64,000 nucleotides of DNA from an uncultured Adlercreutzia sp. Lineage in GTDB: Bacteria > Actinomycetota > Coriobacteriia > Coriobacteriales > Eggerthellaceae. Each line of letters opens with the position of its first letter. Position 1 is the stretch's first letter. Shown piece by piece: positions 26,397 through 35,402 of the stretch. A model generated the notes under the pieces. The model searched no databases. It had not been told where the DNA came from and worked only from the letters and a program-made list of their open reading frames with translations. The stretch spans positions 62,001 to 126,000 of the forward strand of contig CAJUSP010000005.1 in NCBI GenBank assembly GCA_910589165.1. The letters are read 5' to 3'. Both the position numbers and the translations under genes were made by a program.

Positions 26397-27296
26397 TCAT
26401 GTTCGGGCGAAGGTGAGGCCGAAGACGGTGGTTGCGCCGGCGGCCTTCAGGGCTTCCGTGGCGGCGAAGAGGGTGGCGCCGGTGGTGCACACGTCGTCTA
26501 CGAGGATGAGCGCGTCGGGCACGCTCGCCCCGGCGAGCACCCTCATAGACGCGCGCATGTTCCCGATGCGCCCCGTGCGTCCGAGACGCCGCTGGTCCTT
26601 GCGAGTGGGTGCGCACAAAAGGGGCGCGAACTCGCAACCCAAGAGAAACGACACCTCGCGGGCGAGGTGCTCGGCGTGGTCGAAGCCGCGGCGGCGCCGG
26701 GCCGTCAGGGTGGCCGGCACGTAGGTGACGGCCGGCCGGGCGGAAAGCCAGCGCGGGGGCACGTAGCGGGCCATGATGGCGGCCAGTACGCGGGCGAGCC
26801 GTCGCTCTCCCTGATCCTTGTAGACCGTCACGATGCGTCGGGCCGCCTCGGAAAGCACGACGGCGCTGACGGCCTCGGTATAGGGCACCTCATCGTAGCC
26901 GAAGGGGGCCAGCAGCACGTGGCAGCACTCGGTGCACTGAACGCGGCCGAAGGGCGCCCCGCACCTCGGGCAGGCGGTGAGCGCATCGATGTAGGGAAGA
27001 GCGGCGGCGCAAGCGGCGCACAGGGGCTCGCCCGGCGCGTCGCACACAGCGCAGCGGGTGGGGAAGAGCGTCTCGGCCACCATGTCTCCCAGGAAGGCGC
27101 GCGTGTCGAGGAGGGCGGACGGCCAGCGGTCCTGCGCGTGGTGCGCTCGCTGCAAGCCGGCGGCATCACCGCGCGGGCTGTTCAGGGCGATGGCCTCCGC
27201 GGTCGCTCTCATGTGTTCCGGGCGCGCCGTCTGAGGGCGAGGGGCGCCGGGCCCCTCGCCGCGAAAGAGGGCCATCTGTCCGCGCATAGGTTTCAT
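26397..27296 (-). CDS. comF: ComF-family phosphoribosyltransferase-like protein
   Basis: Predicted 299 residues from the chosen start; usual ComF is 200-240. A zinc-finger region has CAVCDAPGEPLCAAC near 90 and CPRCGAPFGRVQCTEC near 120. The PRPP-binding loop ALILVDDVCTTGATLF is near 263. ComF is needed for DNA uptake in competent bacteria, with helicase-linked roles proposed. The start is uncertain: Met at 27296 has only a weak AAGGG, and Met codons at 27287, 27212 or near 27083 are alternatives. The frame continues upstream through an 11-residue repeat that I regard as non-coding. Confidence 0.8.
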   Translation of the reverse strand: MKPMRGQMALFRGEGPGAPRPQTARPEHMRATAEAIALNSPRGDAAGLQRAHHAQDRWPSALLDTRAFLGDMVAETLFPTRCAVCDAPGEPLCAACAAALPYIDALTACPRCGAPFGRVQCTECCHVLLAPFGYDEVPYTEAVSAVVLSEAARRIVTVYKDQGERRLARVLAAIMARYVPPRWLSARPAVTYVPATLTARRRRGFDHAEHLAREVSFLLGCEFAPLLCAPTRKDQRRLGRTGRIGNMRASMRVLAGASVPDALILVDDVCTTGATLFAATEALKAAGATTVFGLTFART

Positions 27297-27351
27297 GCCC
27301 TTGAGGGTAGCGCCGCGAAACCGTGGAAACGTCGGGGGGATTTCCCGTTTT

Positions 27352-27450
27352 CGACCGTCCGCGAACCGTGGCCGCGCCGTCGCGGAGCCGCCCGCAAACC
27401 GCACGGGAGCCGTCGCCGCGCCGCCCGCAAACCTCAACCGAGCCGTCGTG
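27352..27450. repeat. 33-bp tandem repeat upstream of comF
   Basis: Two clear 33-base units (27376-27408 and 27409-27441) share GCCGTCGC and GCCGCCCGCAAACC, with degenerate part-units on both sides. On the - strand, in the comF frame, they would encode 11-residue repeats around RFAGG. Confidence 0.65.
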
Positions 27451-27920
27451 TGGCCGGCCGCGCGTTGCGCTTGCACCGTTAGATCCTCTGCTGGCGATCC
27501 ACTCGCGTGCCGCCCTTGCGCTGACCAAGCCTCGCCCGCGCTCCGCCTGCGCGCCGCCCGCGCCCCTGGCGGGCGCCTGCGACCCGTAGGTTCTCTGGGC
27601 TTTTCCCAGCCAGGGCTTGCATCTGCTACACTTAGCGGTGCTTCTTTCGGGTCTGTAGTTGCGGAAGGGCGCGCGAGCGTGCTTCCTAGTCCATGGCAGA
27701 TGCGGTCGAAAGGATCCACGTAAGCGGCGGCTTCGGCCGACGTGAGCATGGCGTATCCTAGAGGTAAGTCGCACCGCCCGAAACCATTTTCGCAGCACGG
27801 GCTGCGACGGGCGAGAGGGTGATGAGCGCAAGCAAAAGCCCCGGTGCGCGAGTGTGGGGTCAAAGACTAGGTCAGTCGGAAGAGGCGCCTGTACTTCGAG
27901 GAACAAAAACGGAGGAAACC
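27451..27920 (+). other. Intergenic region between comF and the binding-protein gene
   Basis: Together with the tandem repeat this is a 624-base gap between divergent genes. I see no credible coding sequence: frames that cross it lack family similarity and start poorly. The last 150 bases contain several short GC-rich inverted repeats that could form a leader, but no known riboswitch core (T-box, SAM, lysine, cobalamin) is recognised. Confidence 0.4.
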
Positions 27921-28928
27921 GTGAAAAGACGTCAGTTCGTCGCCCTGGCCGCTACAGCGGCTGCAAGCTGCCTGATCCCCGGCCTTACCGGGTGCAGCGG
28001 CTCGAACAACTACCAGCCGACCCTCAAGGACGCCCAGGTGTCTGCGCCGGTCATCGGCGAGGAGGGCACCCTGCGCGTGGGAGTCAACACCGAGAACCCG
28101 CCTCTGGCGGGCATGGGCAACGGCAAGATCATCGGCATCGACGTGGACATCGCCGCCGCCCTGGCCGACGACTTGGGTCTGAAGCTGTCGGTTGTCAGCA
28201 TCGAGGGCGACCCCTCGGCCGCCATCGCCGAGGGCAAGGTCGACGTCGTCATGGGTATCGACGACTCGAACAACGAGGGCGACTTCTGGCTCTCGTCGTC
28301 GTACCTGCCCACGGGCATCGCGCTGTTCGCCCTCACGCCCGATGCGGGTGTGCCCACGGTTGACGGGGGCGCCACCTTCGCCGCCCAGGTTTCCTCGAAG
28401 AGCGCTTGGGCCGTTTCGAACCAGTTCGGCGACGGGTCGCTCACGCCCACCGACACCCTGAAGGAGGCCTTCGAGGCCCTGCAGGCCGGCACGGTGCAGT
28501 ACGTGGCGGCCGACGCCATCATCGGCATGTACTCCGCCCACGGCCAGGGGCTCGACGTGTCCATCGTGGCCATGCTTATGAAGCCGAGCGGCTACTGCAT
28601 GGGCGTCTCCAGCGAGAACGTCGATCTGCAGACGGTGGCCGGCGACGCGCTCGCGAACCTCGTGAGCAACGGCACCATCGACGTCATCGAGCGCAAGTGG
28701 CTCGGCGAGCCCGTCGTGCTGGAGGGGCTCACCATCGTCGGGGACAACTCTGTTTCCGCCGTGGGCACCGACGAGGGATCCGATGGCTCCGATACCGAAA
28801 CGACCGAGGGCGACGGCTCCGACGATGCGGGTGACGGCTCCGATGCGGGCGACGGCTCGGAAGAGTCGTCGGGCGATGAGGAGGGCACCCAGGACGAGTC
28901 CTCTGCCGACGACGAGGACACCGAGTAG
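27921..28928 (+). CDS. Family 3 solute-binding lipoprotein with acidic tail
   Basis: Predicted 335 residues. The start is GTG with GGAGG six bases upstream. The signal has an N-terminal MKRRQF, a hydrophobic run and LTGC-SGS, a lipobox. Residues about 45-270 match the amino-acid-type binding-protein fold: TLRVGVNTENPPLAG, IGIDVDIAAALADDLGL and AIAEGKVDVVMG. Residues about 285-335 form an unusual tail of Asp, Glu, Ser and Gly with GDGSD-type repeats. ABC permease and ATPase genes normally adjoin; none is present, so it may serve a distant transporter or act as a sensor. Confidence 0.85.
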   Translation: MKRRQFVALAATAAASCLIPGLTGCSGSNNYQPTLKDAQVSAPVIGEEGTLRVGVNTENPPLAGMGNGKIIGIDVDIAAALADDLGLKLSVVSIEGDPSAAIAEGKVDVVMGIDDSNNEGDFWLSSSYLPTGIALFALTPDAGVPTVDGGATFAAQVSSKSAWAVSNQFGDGSLTPTDTLKEAFEALQAGTVQYVAADAIIGMYSAHGQGLDVSIVAMLMKPSGYCMGVSSENVDLQTVAGDALANLVSNGTIDVIERKWLGEPVVLEGLTIVGDNSVSAVGTDEGSDGSDTETTEGDGSDDAGDGSDAGDGSEESSGDEEGTQDESSADDEDTE

Positions 28929-28959
28929 CCGAAAACCGCTCCTTCCGCCTTAAGCCACG

Positions 28960-29000
28960 AAAAAAAGGGGCGCCGCAGATGCAACCTGCGGCGCCCCCTT
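28960..29000 (-). terminator. Bidirectional terminator between the binding protein and sufB
   Basis: A 12-bp perfect stem (28967-28978 with 28986-28997). On the - strand it is followed by seven T, so it ends the sufCB transcript strongly; on the + strand the tail CTTGTTG is weaker. Confidence 0.85.
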
Positions 29001-29020
29001 GTTGTTGCGGTCCTTAGACT

Positions 29021-29950
29021 CTAGCTGAGGAAGTCGTCGAGGATCTCGGCCTCGGCCTCCTCCTCGGTGAGCCCCAGCGTCATGAGCTTCACGATCTGGT
29101 CGCCGGCGATCTTGCCGATGGCGGCCTCGTGCACGAGCATGGCGTCCTCGCTGGCGGCCTCGATGCCCGGAATGGCCTTCACCTTGGCGTTGCCCATGAT
29201 GATGGCGTCGCACTGCACGTGCCCGCGGCAGGCGCACTCGCCGATGACGAGCGGGTTGAAGATCTGCACGGAATCGTCCTGGGCCACCGAGCGGGAGATG
29301 ACCTGTACGCTGGAGCCCTCGCCCTTCAGCTCCACCTTCATGTTGGATACGGCCGTCTGGGTGCCGTGGGTGAGCAGCTTCTCGGTGAGCACCAGCTTGG
29401 CGTTGGCGCCCAGCTCGGCGTTGGTGTCGCGCTCAGTGGAGGTGACGCCACGCAGCTGCACCATTTCCATCTCGCAGGAGGAGCCCTCCTCCATGTACAC
29501 GTTGGTGGTGGGGTTCAGGATGCGCTCGCCGGTGCCCTCGCCTTCGCCATAGTGCTTCTCCACGTAGCGCACGCGGCTGTTCTTACCCAGGTAGAAGCTG
29601 TGGATGCCGTCGTGCTCGGAAGCATCGTGGCTATCGTTGTGGATGCCGCAGCCGGCGATGATGGTGACGTCGCAGTCCTCGCCGATGTAGAAGGTGTTAT
29701 ACACCACGTCCTTCAGGCCGCTCTTCGTGACGATGACGGGGATATACACCGTCTCGCCCTTGGTGCCGGGCGCGATGCGGATGTCGATGCCGGGGTTGTC
29801 GGTCTTGGTCTCGATATCGATGTAGGCCGACGAGTGGCGCTCTACCAACTCGCCGTCCTTGCGGATGTTGAAGGCGCCCTTGGGCATGCCGTGCATGCTG
29901 GCAATCTCCTCCAACAGGTTTTCATCAATAGGGGAAAGGTCTACAGCCAT
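29021..29950 (-). CDS. sufB: SufB/SufD-family Fe-S cluster scaffold protein
   Basis: Predicted 309 residues, shorter than classical SufB (about 465) or SufD (about 420). It keeps the beta-helix core: IIAGCGIHNDSHDASEHDGI near 105, EGSSCEMEMVQLRGV near 170, and GECACRGHVQCDAIIMGN near 235 with clustered cysteines, then HEAAIGKIAGDQIVKLMTLG near the end, the typical SufB/D C-terminus. It should form the scaffold for cluster assembly with the SufC ATPase encoded eight bases upstream. The size and two-gene layout match minimal archaeal and anaerobe SufBC-type systems. The ATG (complement of 29948-29950) has AGGAGC upstream. Confidence 0.88.
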   Translation of the reverse strand: MAVDLSPIDENLLEEIASMHGMPKGAFNIRKDGELVERHSSAYIDIETKTDNPGIDIRIAPGTKGETVYIPVIVTKSGLKDVVYNTFYIGEDCDVTIIAGCGIHNDSHDASEHDGIHSFYLGKNSRVRYVEKHYGEGEGTGERILNPTTNVYMEEGSSCEMEMVQLRGVTSTERDTNAELGANAKLVLTEKLLTHGTQTAVSNMKVELKGEGSSVQVISRSVAQDDSVQIFNPLVIGECACRGHVQCDAIIMGNAKVKAIPGIEAASEDAMLVHEAAIGKIAGDQIVKLMTLGLTEEEAEAEILDDFLS

Positions 29951-29958
29951 GGTTGCTC

Positions 29959-30735
29959 CTAGCAAGTGGTGGGGATTTCGGTGAGGTGCAGCTCGGTGGG
30001 AACCGACAGCGGGCAGCCGTGGTCGTCCAGGCTGCGGGCGGCGAAGCCCAGCTGCGGCATGAGCTCGGCCGGGGTGCCGGTGGCCGCCACCTTGCCGGCC
30101 TGCAAAAGCACGATCTCGTCGGCCAGCGAGATGATGCGCTCCTGGTGCGAGATGATGACGATGGAGCGGCCGTCGCGGGCCTCGTGGATGTCGCGGAACG
30201 TCTCGGTGAGGCGATCGAAGCTCCACAGGTCGATGCCGGCCTCGGGCTCGTCGTAGATAGCGAGCTTCGGGTCGCGGGCCAGAATGGTGGCGATCTCGAT
30301 GCGCTTCACCTCGCCGCCCGAGAGCGACTTGTCCACCTCGCGGGTCAGGTAGCTCGCCGAGCACAGTCCCACCTTCGACAGGTACTCGTTGCAGGCGAGC
30401 ATGGGCAGCTTCTTGCCGGCGGCGATGTCGAGCAGCTTCTTCACCTTCATGCCGCGGAAGCGGGCCGGCTGCTGGAAGCCGTAACCGATGCCCAAGCGCG
30501 CGCGCTCGGTGATGGGCAGGTTCGTGATGTCCTCGCCGTTGAACTCGATGGTGCCGCTCGTGGGCTGCTCGATGCCCATGATGAGCTTGGCCAGGGTGGA
30601 TTTGCCGCCGCCGTTGGGGCCGGTGATCACCGTGAAGCGGTCGTCGGGGATGGTAAGCGACAGGTCGTCGATGATGCGCTTGGTGCCGCCGTCGTCGGCC
30701 GGCACCTCGAACACCAGGTTCTTCAGTTCAAGCAT
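29959..30735 (-). CDS. sufC: SufC-type ABC ATPase of Fe-S cluster assembly
   Basis: Predicted 258 residues, normal for SufC. Walker A GPNGGGKST near 40, signature LSGGEVKRIEIA near 144 and Walker B LAIYDEPEAGID near 165. SufC ATP hydrolysis drives cluster building on SufB/D. It is first in a two-gene operon with sufB and no sufS, sufU or sufD is adjacent, so the sulfur donor must come from elsewhere. A perfect TATAAT lies about 50 bases upstream on the same strand. Confidence 0.92.
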   Translation of the reverse strand: MLELKNLVFEVPADDGGTKRIIDDLSLTIPDDRFTVITGPNGGGKSTLAKLIMGIEQPTSGTIEFNGEDITNLPITERARLGIGYGFQQPARFRGMKVKKLLDIAAGKKLPMLACNEYLSKVGLCSASYLTREVDKSLSGGEVKRIEIATILARDPKLAIYDEPEAGIDLWSFDRLTETFRDIHEARDGRSIVIISHQERIISLADEIVLLQAGKVAATGTPAELMPQLGFAARSLDDHGCPLSVPTELHLTEIPTTC

Positions 30736-30782
30736 GGATTGCTCCGTATCTCGTCTCGGATGTCGTCTTGCTTTTCGGGCTG

Positions 30783-30788
30783 ATTATA
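30783..30788 (-). promoter_or_regulatory. -10 box of the sufCB operon
   Basis: A perfect TATAAT on the - strand, 48 bases before the sufC start. The -35 region is weak, which may mean an activator is used. Confidence 0.45.
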
Positions 30789-30931
30789 GCGAAACAGCCC
30801 AGCTTCGCGGAGAAATAATAACGACACCATGAAGGATGCAAGGAAAGGGGATGGGGGCAGGTAGAATAGGGGGCGAAACCAGCGCAGGGGCGCCACCGGT
30901 ACGGACGGGCGCCCGTTGAGAAGGGATTTCC

Positions 30932-33841
30932 ATGACCGATATCGCAGCCATCGCCGCCGCCCACGGCTTCACGCTCGAGGGCTCTCAGTCCATCGCCGAG
31001 GTGGAGGGCACCGTGCACCTCATGAATCACGCCGCTTCCGGCGCGCGCCTCATGTGGATCGCCAACGACGACGCGAACAAGGCGTTCTCCATCACCTTCA
31101 AGACTCCGGCCGCCGACGACACCGGCGTGTTCCACATCTTGGAGCACTCGGTGCTGTGCGGTTCAGAGAAGTTCCCGGTGAAGGAGCCGTTCGTGAACCT
31201 GCTGAAGTCCTCGATGCAGACGTTCCTGAACGCCATGACCTTCCCGGACAAGACCATGTACCCGGTGGCCTCCACCAACGAGCAGGACCTCGTGAACCTC
31301 ATGGACGTGTACCTGGACGCGGTGTTCCACCCCGACATCTACCGCCGCCCGCAGATCTTTCAGCAGGAGGGCTGGCATCTGGAAGTGGAAGGGGAGGGCG
31401 ACAGCCGCCGCCTCGTGTACAACGGCGTGGTGTACAACGAGATGAAGGGCGCCCTTTCCGACCCCGACTCGGTGCTCTACGACACGCTTTCGGCGGCGCT
31501 GTTCCCCGACACCACCTACCGCTTCGAATCGGGCGGCACGCCCGCGGCCATTCCGAGCCTCACCTACGAGGGCTTCCTCGACAACCACCGCCGCCACTAC
31601 CGCCCCGACAACGCCTACATCATCCTCTACGGCAATCTGGACATCGACCGCTTCCTCGGGTTCATCGACGAGGGCTACCTCGGCCCCCTGGCCGGCGCCG
31701 ACCGCGCCGGGGCACCCAACCCTCTCACGCTGCAGGCGCCCGTCGTCTGCGACCTGGCGCGGGCCTCGATGGCCACCACGCCGGAGAACGCCTGCACGGC
31801 GGTGGGCTACGTGGTGGGCACGGCCGCCGAGCGCGAGCGGCTCATGGCCGCCGACATTCTCATCGACGCCATCCTGGGGTCCAACGAGGCGCCGATGAAG
31901 CGCGCGCTGCTGGATGCCGGCGTGGCCGACGACGTGGTGGCCTACCTGGCCGATTCGGTGGCCCAGCCCTTCGCCGTGGTGTCGCTGAAGGGCGCCCGCG
32001 AGGGGGCGGCGGCCACGCTGAAGGAGGTGGTGGCCCGCGAGGCGGCGCGCCTGGCCGACGGCGGCCTCGACCGCGAGCTGGTGGCCGCGGCGCTCTCCCA
32101 CGCGGAGTTCGTCATGCGCGAGCGCAACTTCGGCTACCCCGACGGGGTGGTGCTGTCCATGAGCGTCATGGCCGGCTGGCTCTACGACGACGCCGACCCG
32201 ACCGCCTACCTGCGCTACGAGGATGCCTTCGCCGACTTGCGGGGCAAGCTCGACGAGGGCTACTTCGAGGCGCTTCTGCGCTCGCTCTTCCTGGAGAACG
32301 ACCACTGGGCCTGCGCCGAGGTGGTGCCGGTGTCCGGTAGCGAGAACGCGGAAGAGGAGGCCGAGGAGCGTGCGGTGGCTGCCGCCTTGGGCGAGGCCGT
32401 CGACTTCGACGCCGTTGAAGAGGCGGTGGAGAAGCTGCGCGCGGCCCAGGAGGCACCCGATGCGCCCGAGGCCGTGGCGAAGCTGCCGCAGCTCACCCGC
32501 GCCGATATCGGGCCGGCGCCGGCCGAGGAGCCCTGGCGGGTGGAAGAGGCGGCAGGCATGGCTTGCATCCGCCACGAGGTGCCCACCCGTGGCATCGCGT
32601 ACGTGTACCGCTACTTCTCCCTCGACGGTCTCACCTTCGAGGAGATCCCCTACGCCACGGTGCTCGCCTTCGTGCTCGGCAAGCTCGCCACGGCGCGTCG
32701 CAGCGCCGCCGAGCTCGACACCCTCGTGCAGGCGCGCCTGGGCAACCTCGGGTTCGCCTGCGAGGTGCACGAGGCGGCCGATAACCGCGAGAAGCTTACC
32801 CCCGTGTTCGTCGTGGGCGCCTCGGCGCTGTCCGAGAATGTGGCGTACACGGTGTCGCTCGTGCGCGAGGTGCTCGCCGAGACCGATTTTGCCGACACCG
32901 CCCGCATCCGCGACATCCTCGCCCAGTGCCGCCTGGCCATGGAGCAGTCCTTCGCGAGTGCTGGCCACAGCTCGGCCATGGCGCGCGTGGCCTCCTACTA
33001 CCTGCCCGCCGCCGTGCTGCGCGAGGCGGCCGGCGGGGTGCACTTCTACCGCTTCCTGCGCGATTTGCTTGAGAACTACGACGAGCGTGCCGAGGGCCTG
33101 GTGGCGAAGCTCCAAGAGCTGGCGGGCCGCCTGTTCGTCGACGGCGCGTGCACCCTCTCCTTCGCTGGCAGCGACGACGATTTCGTCCGCTTCGTGGAAG
33201 CCGGGCCTGCGCTCGGGGGAGCAGCGGCGCCCGCTGCCCTCGTGGTGCCCGCGCCCGTTTTGCGCCGTGAGGCCTTCGTCGTGCCCACCGACGTCACCTA
33301 CACCGCCATGGGCTACGACGCCGACCTGCTCGGCGCCCCCTACAGCGGCGCGTGGCTCGTGGCGAGCCGCATCTTGTCCTACGACTACCTGTGGAGCGAG
33401 GTGCGCGTGAAGGGCGGCGCCTACGGGGCCGGCTTCAAGGTGGTACGCTCGGGCAACAGCCGCTTCTACTCCTATCGCGACCCGCGCATCGACGAGACCG
33501 TCGAGCGCTTCGCCGGCGCAGGCTCGTGGCTGGCCGGCCAGTTCGCGCCCACCGCATCCGAGCTTGACGGCTACGTGGTGTCCACGGCGGCCTCTATGGA
33601 CGCGCCGGTGAAGGCCCGCTCGCTCGTGCGGCGCCAGGACGGCATGTACTTCGCCGGCACCACCCTGGCCGATCGCGCCCGCACTCGCGACGAGGTGGTG
33701 GCCGCCACCCTCGAGGAGATTCGCGCCGCAGGGCCGGTGGTCGACAGCGTGGCCGGCGCCGAGGCGGTCTGCGTCTTCGGCAACCGCGAGATCATCGAGG
33801 CCGCCAATGCTGGACTTACCGTGATCGATCTGGTCAGCTAA
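30932..33841 (+). CDS. M16C (presequence-protease-like) zinc metallopeptidase
   Basis: Predicted 969 residues, the size of M16C enzymes, which hold two homologous halves in one chain. The inverted zinc motif HILEH lies near residue 70 within FHILEHSVLCGSEKFPVKEP, followed by FLNAMTFPDKTMYPVASTN, characteristic of M16C. No signal peptide or membrane segment is seen, so it is cytoplasmic and probably degrades free peptides. The ATG has AGAAGGGA upstream. A TAGAAT box at 30862-30867 may be its -10. It is transcribed divergently from sufCB. Confidence 0.92.
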   Translation: MTDIAAIAAAHGFTLEGSQSIAEVEGTVHLMNHAASGARLMWIANDDANKAFSITFKTPAADDTGVFHILEHSVLCGSEKFPVKEPFVNLLKSSMQTFLNAMTFPDKTMYPVASTNEQDLVNLMDVYLDAVFHPDIYRRPQIFQQEGWHLEVEGEGDSRRLVYNGVVYNEMKGALSDPDSVLYDTLSAALFPDTTYRFESGGTPAAIPSLTYEGFLDNHRRHYRPDNAYIILYGNLDIDRFLGFIDEGYLGPLAGADRAGAPNPLTLQAPVVCDLARASMATTPENACTAVGYVVGTAAERERLMAADILIDAILGSNEAPMKRALLDAGVADDVVAYLADSVAQPFAVVSLKGAREGAAATLKEVVAREAARLADGGLDRELVAAALSHAEFVMRERNFGYPDGVVLSMSVMAGWLYDDADPTAYLRYEDAFADLRGKLDEGYFEALLRSLFLENDHWACAEVVPVSGSENAEEEAEERAVAAALGEAVDFDAVEEAVEKLRAAQEAPDAPEAVAKLPQLTRADIGPAPAEEPWRVEEAAGMACIRHEVPTRGIAYVYRYFSLDGLTFEEIPYATVLAFVLGKLATARRSAAELDTLVQARLGNLGFACEVHEAADNREKLTPVFVVGASALSENVAYTVSLVREVLAETDFADTARIRDILAQCRLAMEQSFASAGHSSAMARVASYYLPAAVLREAAGGVHFYRFLRDLLENYDERAEGLVAKLQELAGRLFVDGACTLSFAGSDDDFVRFVEAGPALGGAAAPAALVVPAPVLRREAFVVPTDVTYTAMGYDADLLGAPYSGAWLVASRILSYDYLWSEVRVKGGAYGAGFKVVRSGNSRFYSYRDPRIDETVERFAGAGSWLAGQFAPTASELDGYVVSTAASMDAPVKARSLVRRQDGMYFAGTTLADRARTRDEVVAATLEEIRAAGPVVDSVAGAEAVCVFGNREIIEAANAGLTVIDLVS

Positions 33842-33852
33842 AGCGCATCGGG

Positions 33853-33858
33853 TATAAT
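33853..33858 (+). promoter_or_regulatory. -10 box after the M16C gene
   Basis: A perfect TATAAT 28 bases before the next start codon; the -35 region falls inside the M16C coding end and is weak. Confidence 0.45.
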
Positions 33859-33885
33859 GCGGGATTCGAGCAGAAAGGACGCCCC

Positions 33886-34185
33886 ATGGCAGACCCCCAG
33901 GGCTTTTCCCATATCACGGTGACCGCCGCCGACGATGACGACATCGTCATCCAGGCCGGCATTGTCGAGCCCGCCGAGCCGGAGCTCGAGCTGGAACCGG
34001 AACTCGAGCCCGAGCAGGAGCCAGAGCCGGAACCCGAGCCCGAGGCCGCTCCGTCTGACGGCTACCACGAGACGACGCTCGCCGACTTGGAGTCCGTGAA
34101 GATGTCGCGGGCCCAGAAGGCCGTCATCGTGGTGGCGCTGCTCGGCATTATCGCCTTCGTGGCCTGGTACCTGCTGGCCCGCTAG
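33886..34185 (+). CDS. Small C-tail-anchored protein with Glu-Pro repeats, unknown
   Basis: Predicted 99 residues; not recognised. Residues 1-30 are acidic, 31-54 are a Glu-Pro/Glu-Leu repeat, and 76-98 form one membrane segment (AVIVVALLGIIAFVAWYLLA) ending in Arg, giving a protein anchored by its C-terminus with the acidic part probably in the cytoplasm. The ATG has GAAAGGA upstream. The next gene, 47 bases on, encodes another membrane protein with an acidic N-terminus, so they may act together. Confidence 0.7.
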   Translation: MADPQGFSHITVTAADDDDIVIQAGIVEPAEPELELEPELEPEQEPEPEPEPEAAPSDGYHETTLADLESVKMSRAQKAVIVVALLGIIAFVAWYLLAR

Positions 34186-34232
34186 GCTCACCGCCAGTTC
34201 TTTACACGCAGCCGGAAAGAAGAAAGAGGAAC

Positions 34233-35369
34233 ATGGTGCAGAACAACAATCCCGAACCCCGCGACTCCGTAGAGGCCGAGGATATCGTCATCGGCGAGGA
34301 GGGCGTTTTCGAAGAGGTCGACCTGGCCGATGAGACGCCGGTGGACGACGAGGGCTTCGAGGCGGGGGAGTCGCTCGGCGACGAGGCCGCCTTCGACAAC
34401 TTCTACGCTGGACGTCCGCTGGGCGGCGCCGACGCGGCCCCGGTGCCCGATGCCGTGCCCTTGGGCGTGGTCCGCGAGGCCGCCGTCACCCGTGCCGACG
34501 AGAAGGCCGCCCGCTCGGGCAAGGGCCGCGGCCGCCACGCGCGCCACGCGAGCAATCTGCCCGCCGACGAGGGCGGCTCCGGTAAATCCGACGTGCCCGA
34601 GTACATGCGCAAGTCGCGCCGCATGCGCCGTATCCTCATCGTCATCATCATCCTGCTCATCGCCATTCTGGCGGCGCTCGCGTACTTCGGCACGCAGCTC
34701 TACGAGGAAGCCACCTCCTCGGCGGTGCAGCAGGCGCTCACTACCGAGCAGGAGACCGACGCCATCGCCGCCGACGACGCCACCGACTCGGCCACCACGG
34801 CCAAGGTGACCACGGTGCCCGACCTCGTGGGCATCTTGGGGCTCACCCAAGACGAGGCCGTCGAGAAGCTGCAGCACGGCGCCCAGGCTGCCGAGCCGCG
34901 CGCGGTGAACGAGGAGGGCAACCCTATCAAGAGCGAGGTGCGCGTGGCCCTTACCGCCGAGCCGGCCGACAGCCGCACGGGCACGCCCACGGTGTATCTG
35001 GGCCTCGACGCCGACGGCAAGATCATCCAGGCGGGCTATTCCACGTCCACGAGCTCGCTGGGCTACGGCTCGCTCAGCTTCAAGGACGCCGTGGTCACCG
35101 AGAACATCATCGAGAAGACGCTGGCTGAGGCGGGCATCCCCGTGCCCGAGGACGCGGTCACGCTGCCCGAGGATCCGGCCGAGTACACCTCGGTGGACAC
35201 CGATGGCAAGACCACCACGAAGGAGTACTGCTCGTTTAGCGGCGAGGTGGATATTGAGGGCGTGCCCCACACCTGGTCGGCGGTGCTCTCCTACGACTAC
35301 GCCATGGCCAACGCCTCCGACAACCTGGCCGACACCGTCCGAACGATTTTTGTGTACGTCAACGCATAG
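34233..35369 (+). CDS. Single-pass membrane protein, unknown, with PASTA-like segment
   Basis: Predicted 378 residues. Residues 1-90 are strongly acidic; 90-132 are basic (GKGRGRHARHAS, then RKSRRMRR). One membrane segment spans about 133-155. The outer part begins VTTVPDLVGILGLTQDEAVE near 190, which resembles the start of a PASTA domain (peptidoglycan-binding in serine/threonine kinases and penicillin-binding proteins), but only one weak unit is seen. The remainder is not recognised. The ATG follows GAAAGAGG. Likely operon with the small anchored protein upstream. Function is unknown. Confidence 0.65.
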   Translation: MVQNNNPEPRDSVEAEDIVIGEEGVFEEVDLADETPVDDEGFEAGESLGDEAAFDNFYAGRPLGGADAAPVPDAVPLGVVREAAVTRADEKAARSGKGRGRHARHASNLPADEGGSGKSDVPEYMRKSRRMRRILIVIIILLIAILAALAYFGTQLYEEATSSAVQQALTTEQETDAIAADDATDSATTAKVTTVPDLVGILGLTQDEAVEKLQHGAQAAEPRAVNEEGNPIKSEVRVALTAEPADSRTGTPTVYLGLDADGKIIQAGYSTSTSSLGYGSLSFKDAVVTENIIEKTLAEAGIPVPEDAVTLPEDPAEYTSVDTDGKTTTKEYCSFSGEVDIEGVPHTWSAVLSYDYAMANASDNLADTVRTIFVYVNA

Positions 35370-35373
35370 GGGC

Positions 35374-35402
35374 TTGCATTCCGCGAACCGCGCGCCTATA
35401 CT
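35374..35402 (+). promoter_or_regulatory. Strong promoter of infC-rpmI-rplT
   Basis: TTGCAT and TATACT with exactly 17 bases between, directly after the preceding stop codon and about 165 bases before infC. Confidence 0.75.

Noticed and set aside
27451..27920. Riboswitch upstream of the binding-protein gene
   Set aside because: No T-box, SAM, lysine, glycine or cobalamin core could be found; only short GC-rich inverted repeats.
31163..33115. 650-codon antisense frame opposite the M16C peptidase
   Set aside because: Same cause: a His/Val/Gly-rich shadow with no domain; the + strand gene has full catalytic motifs.
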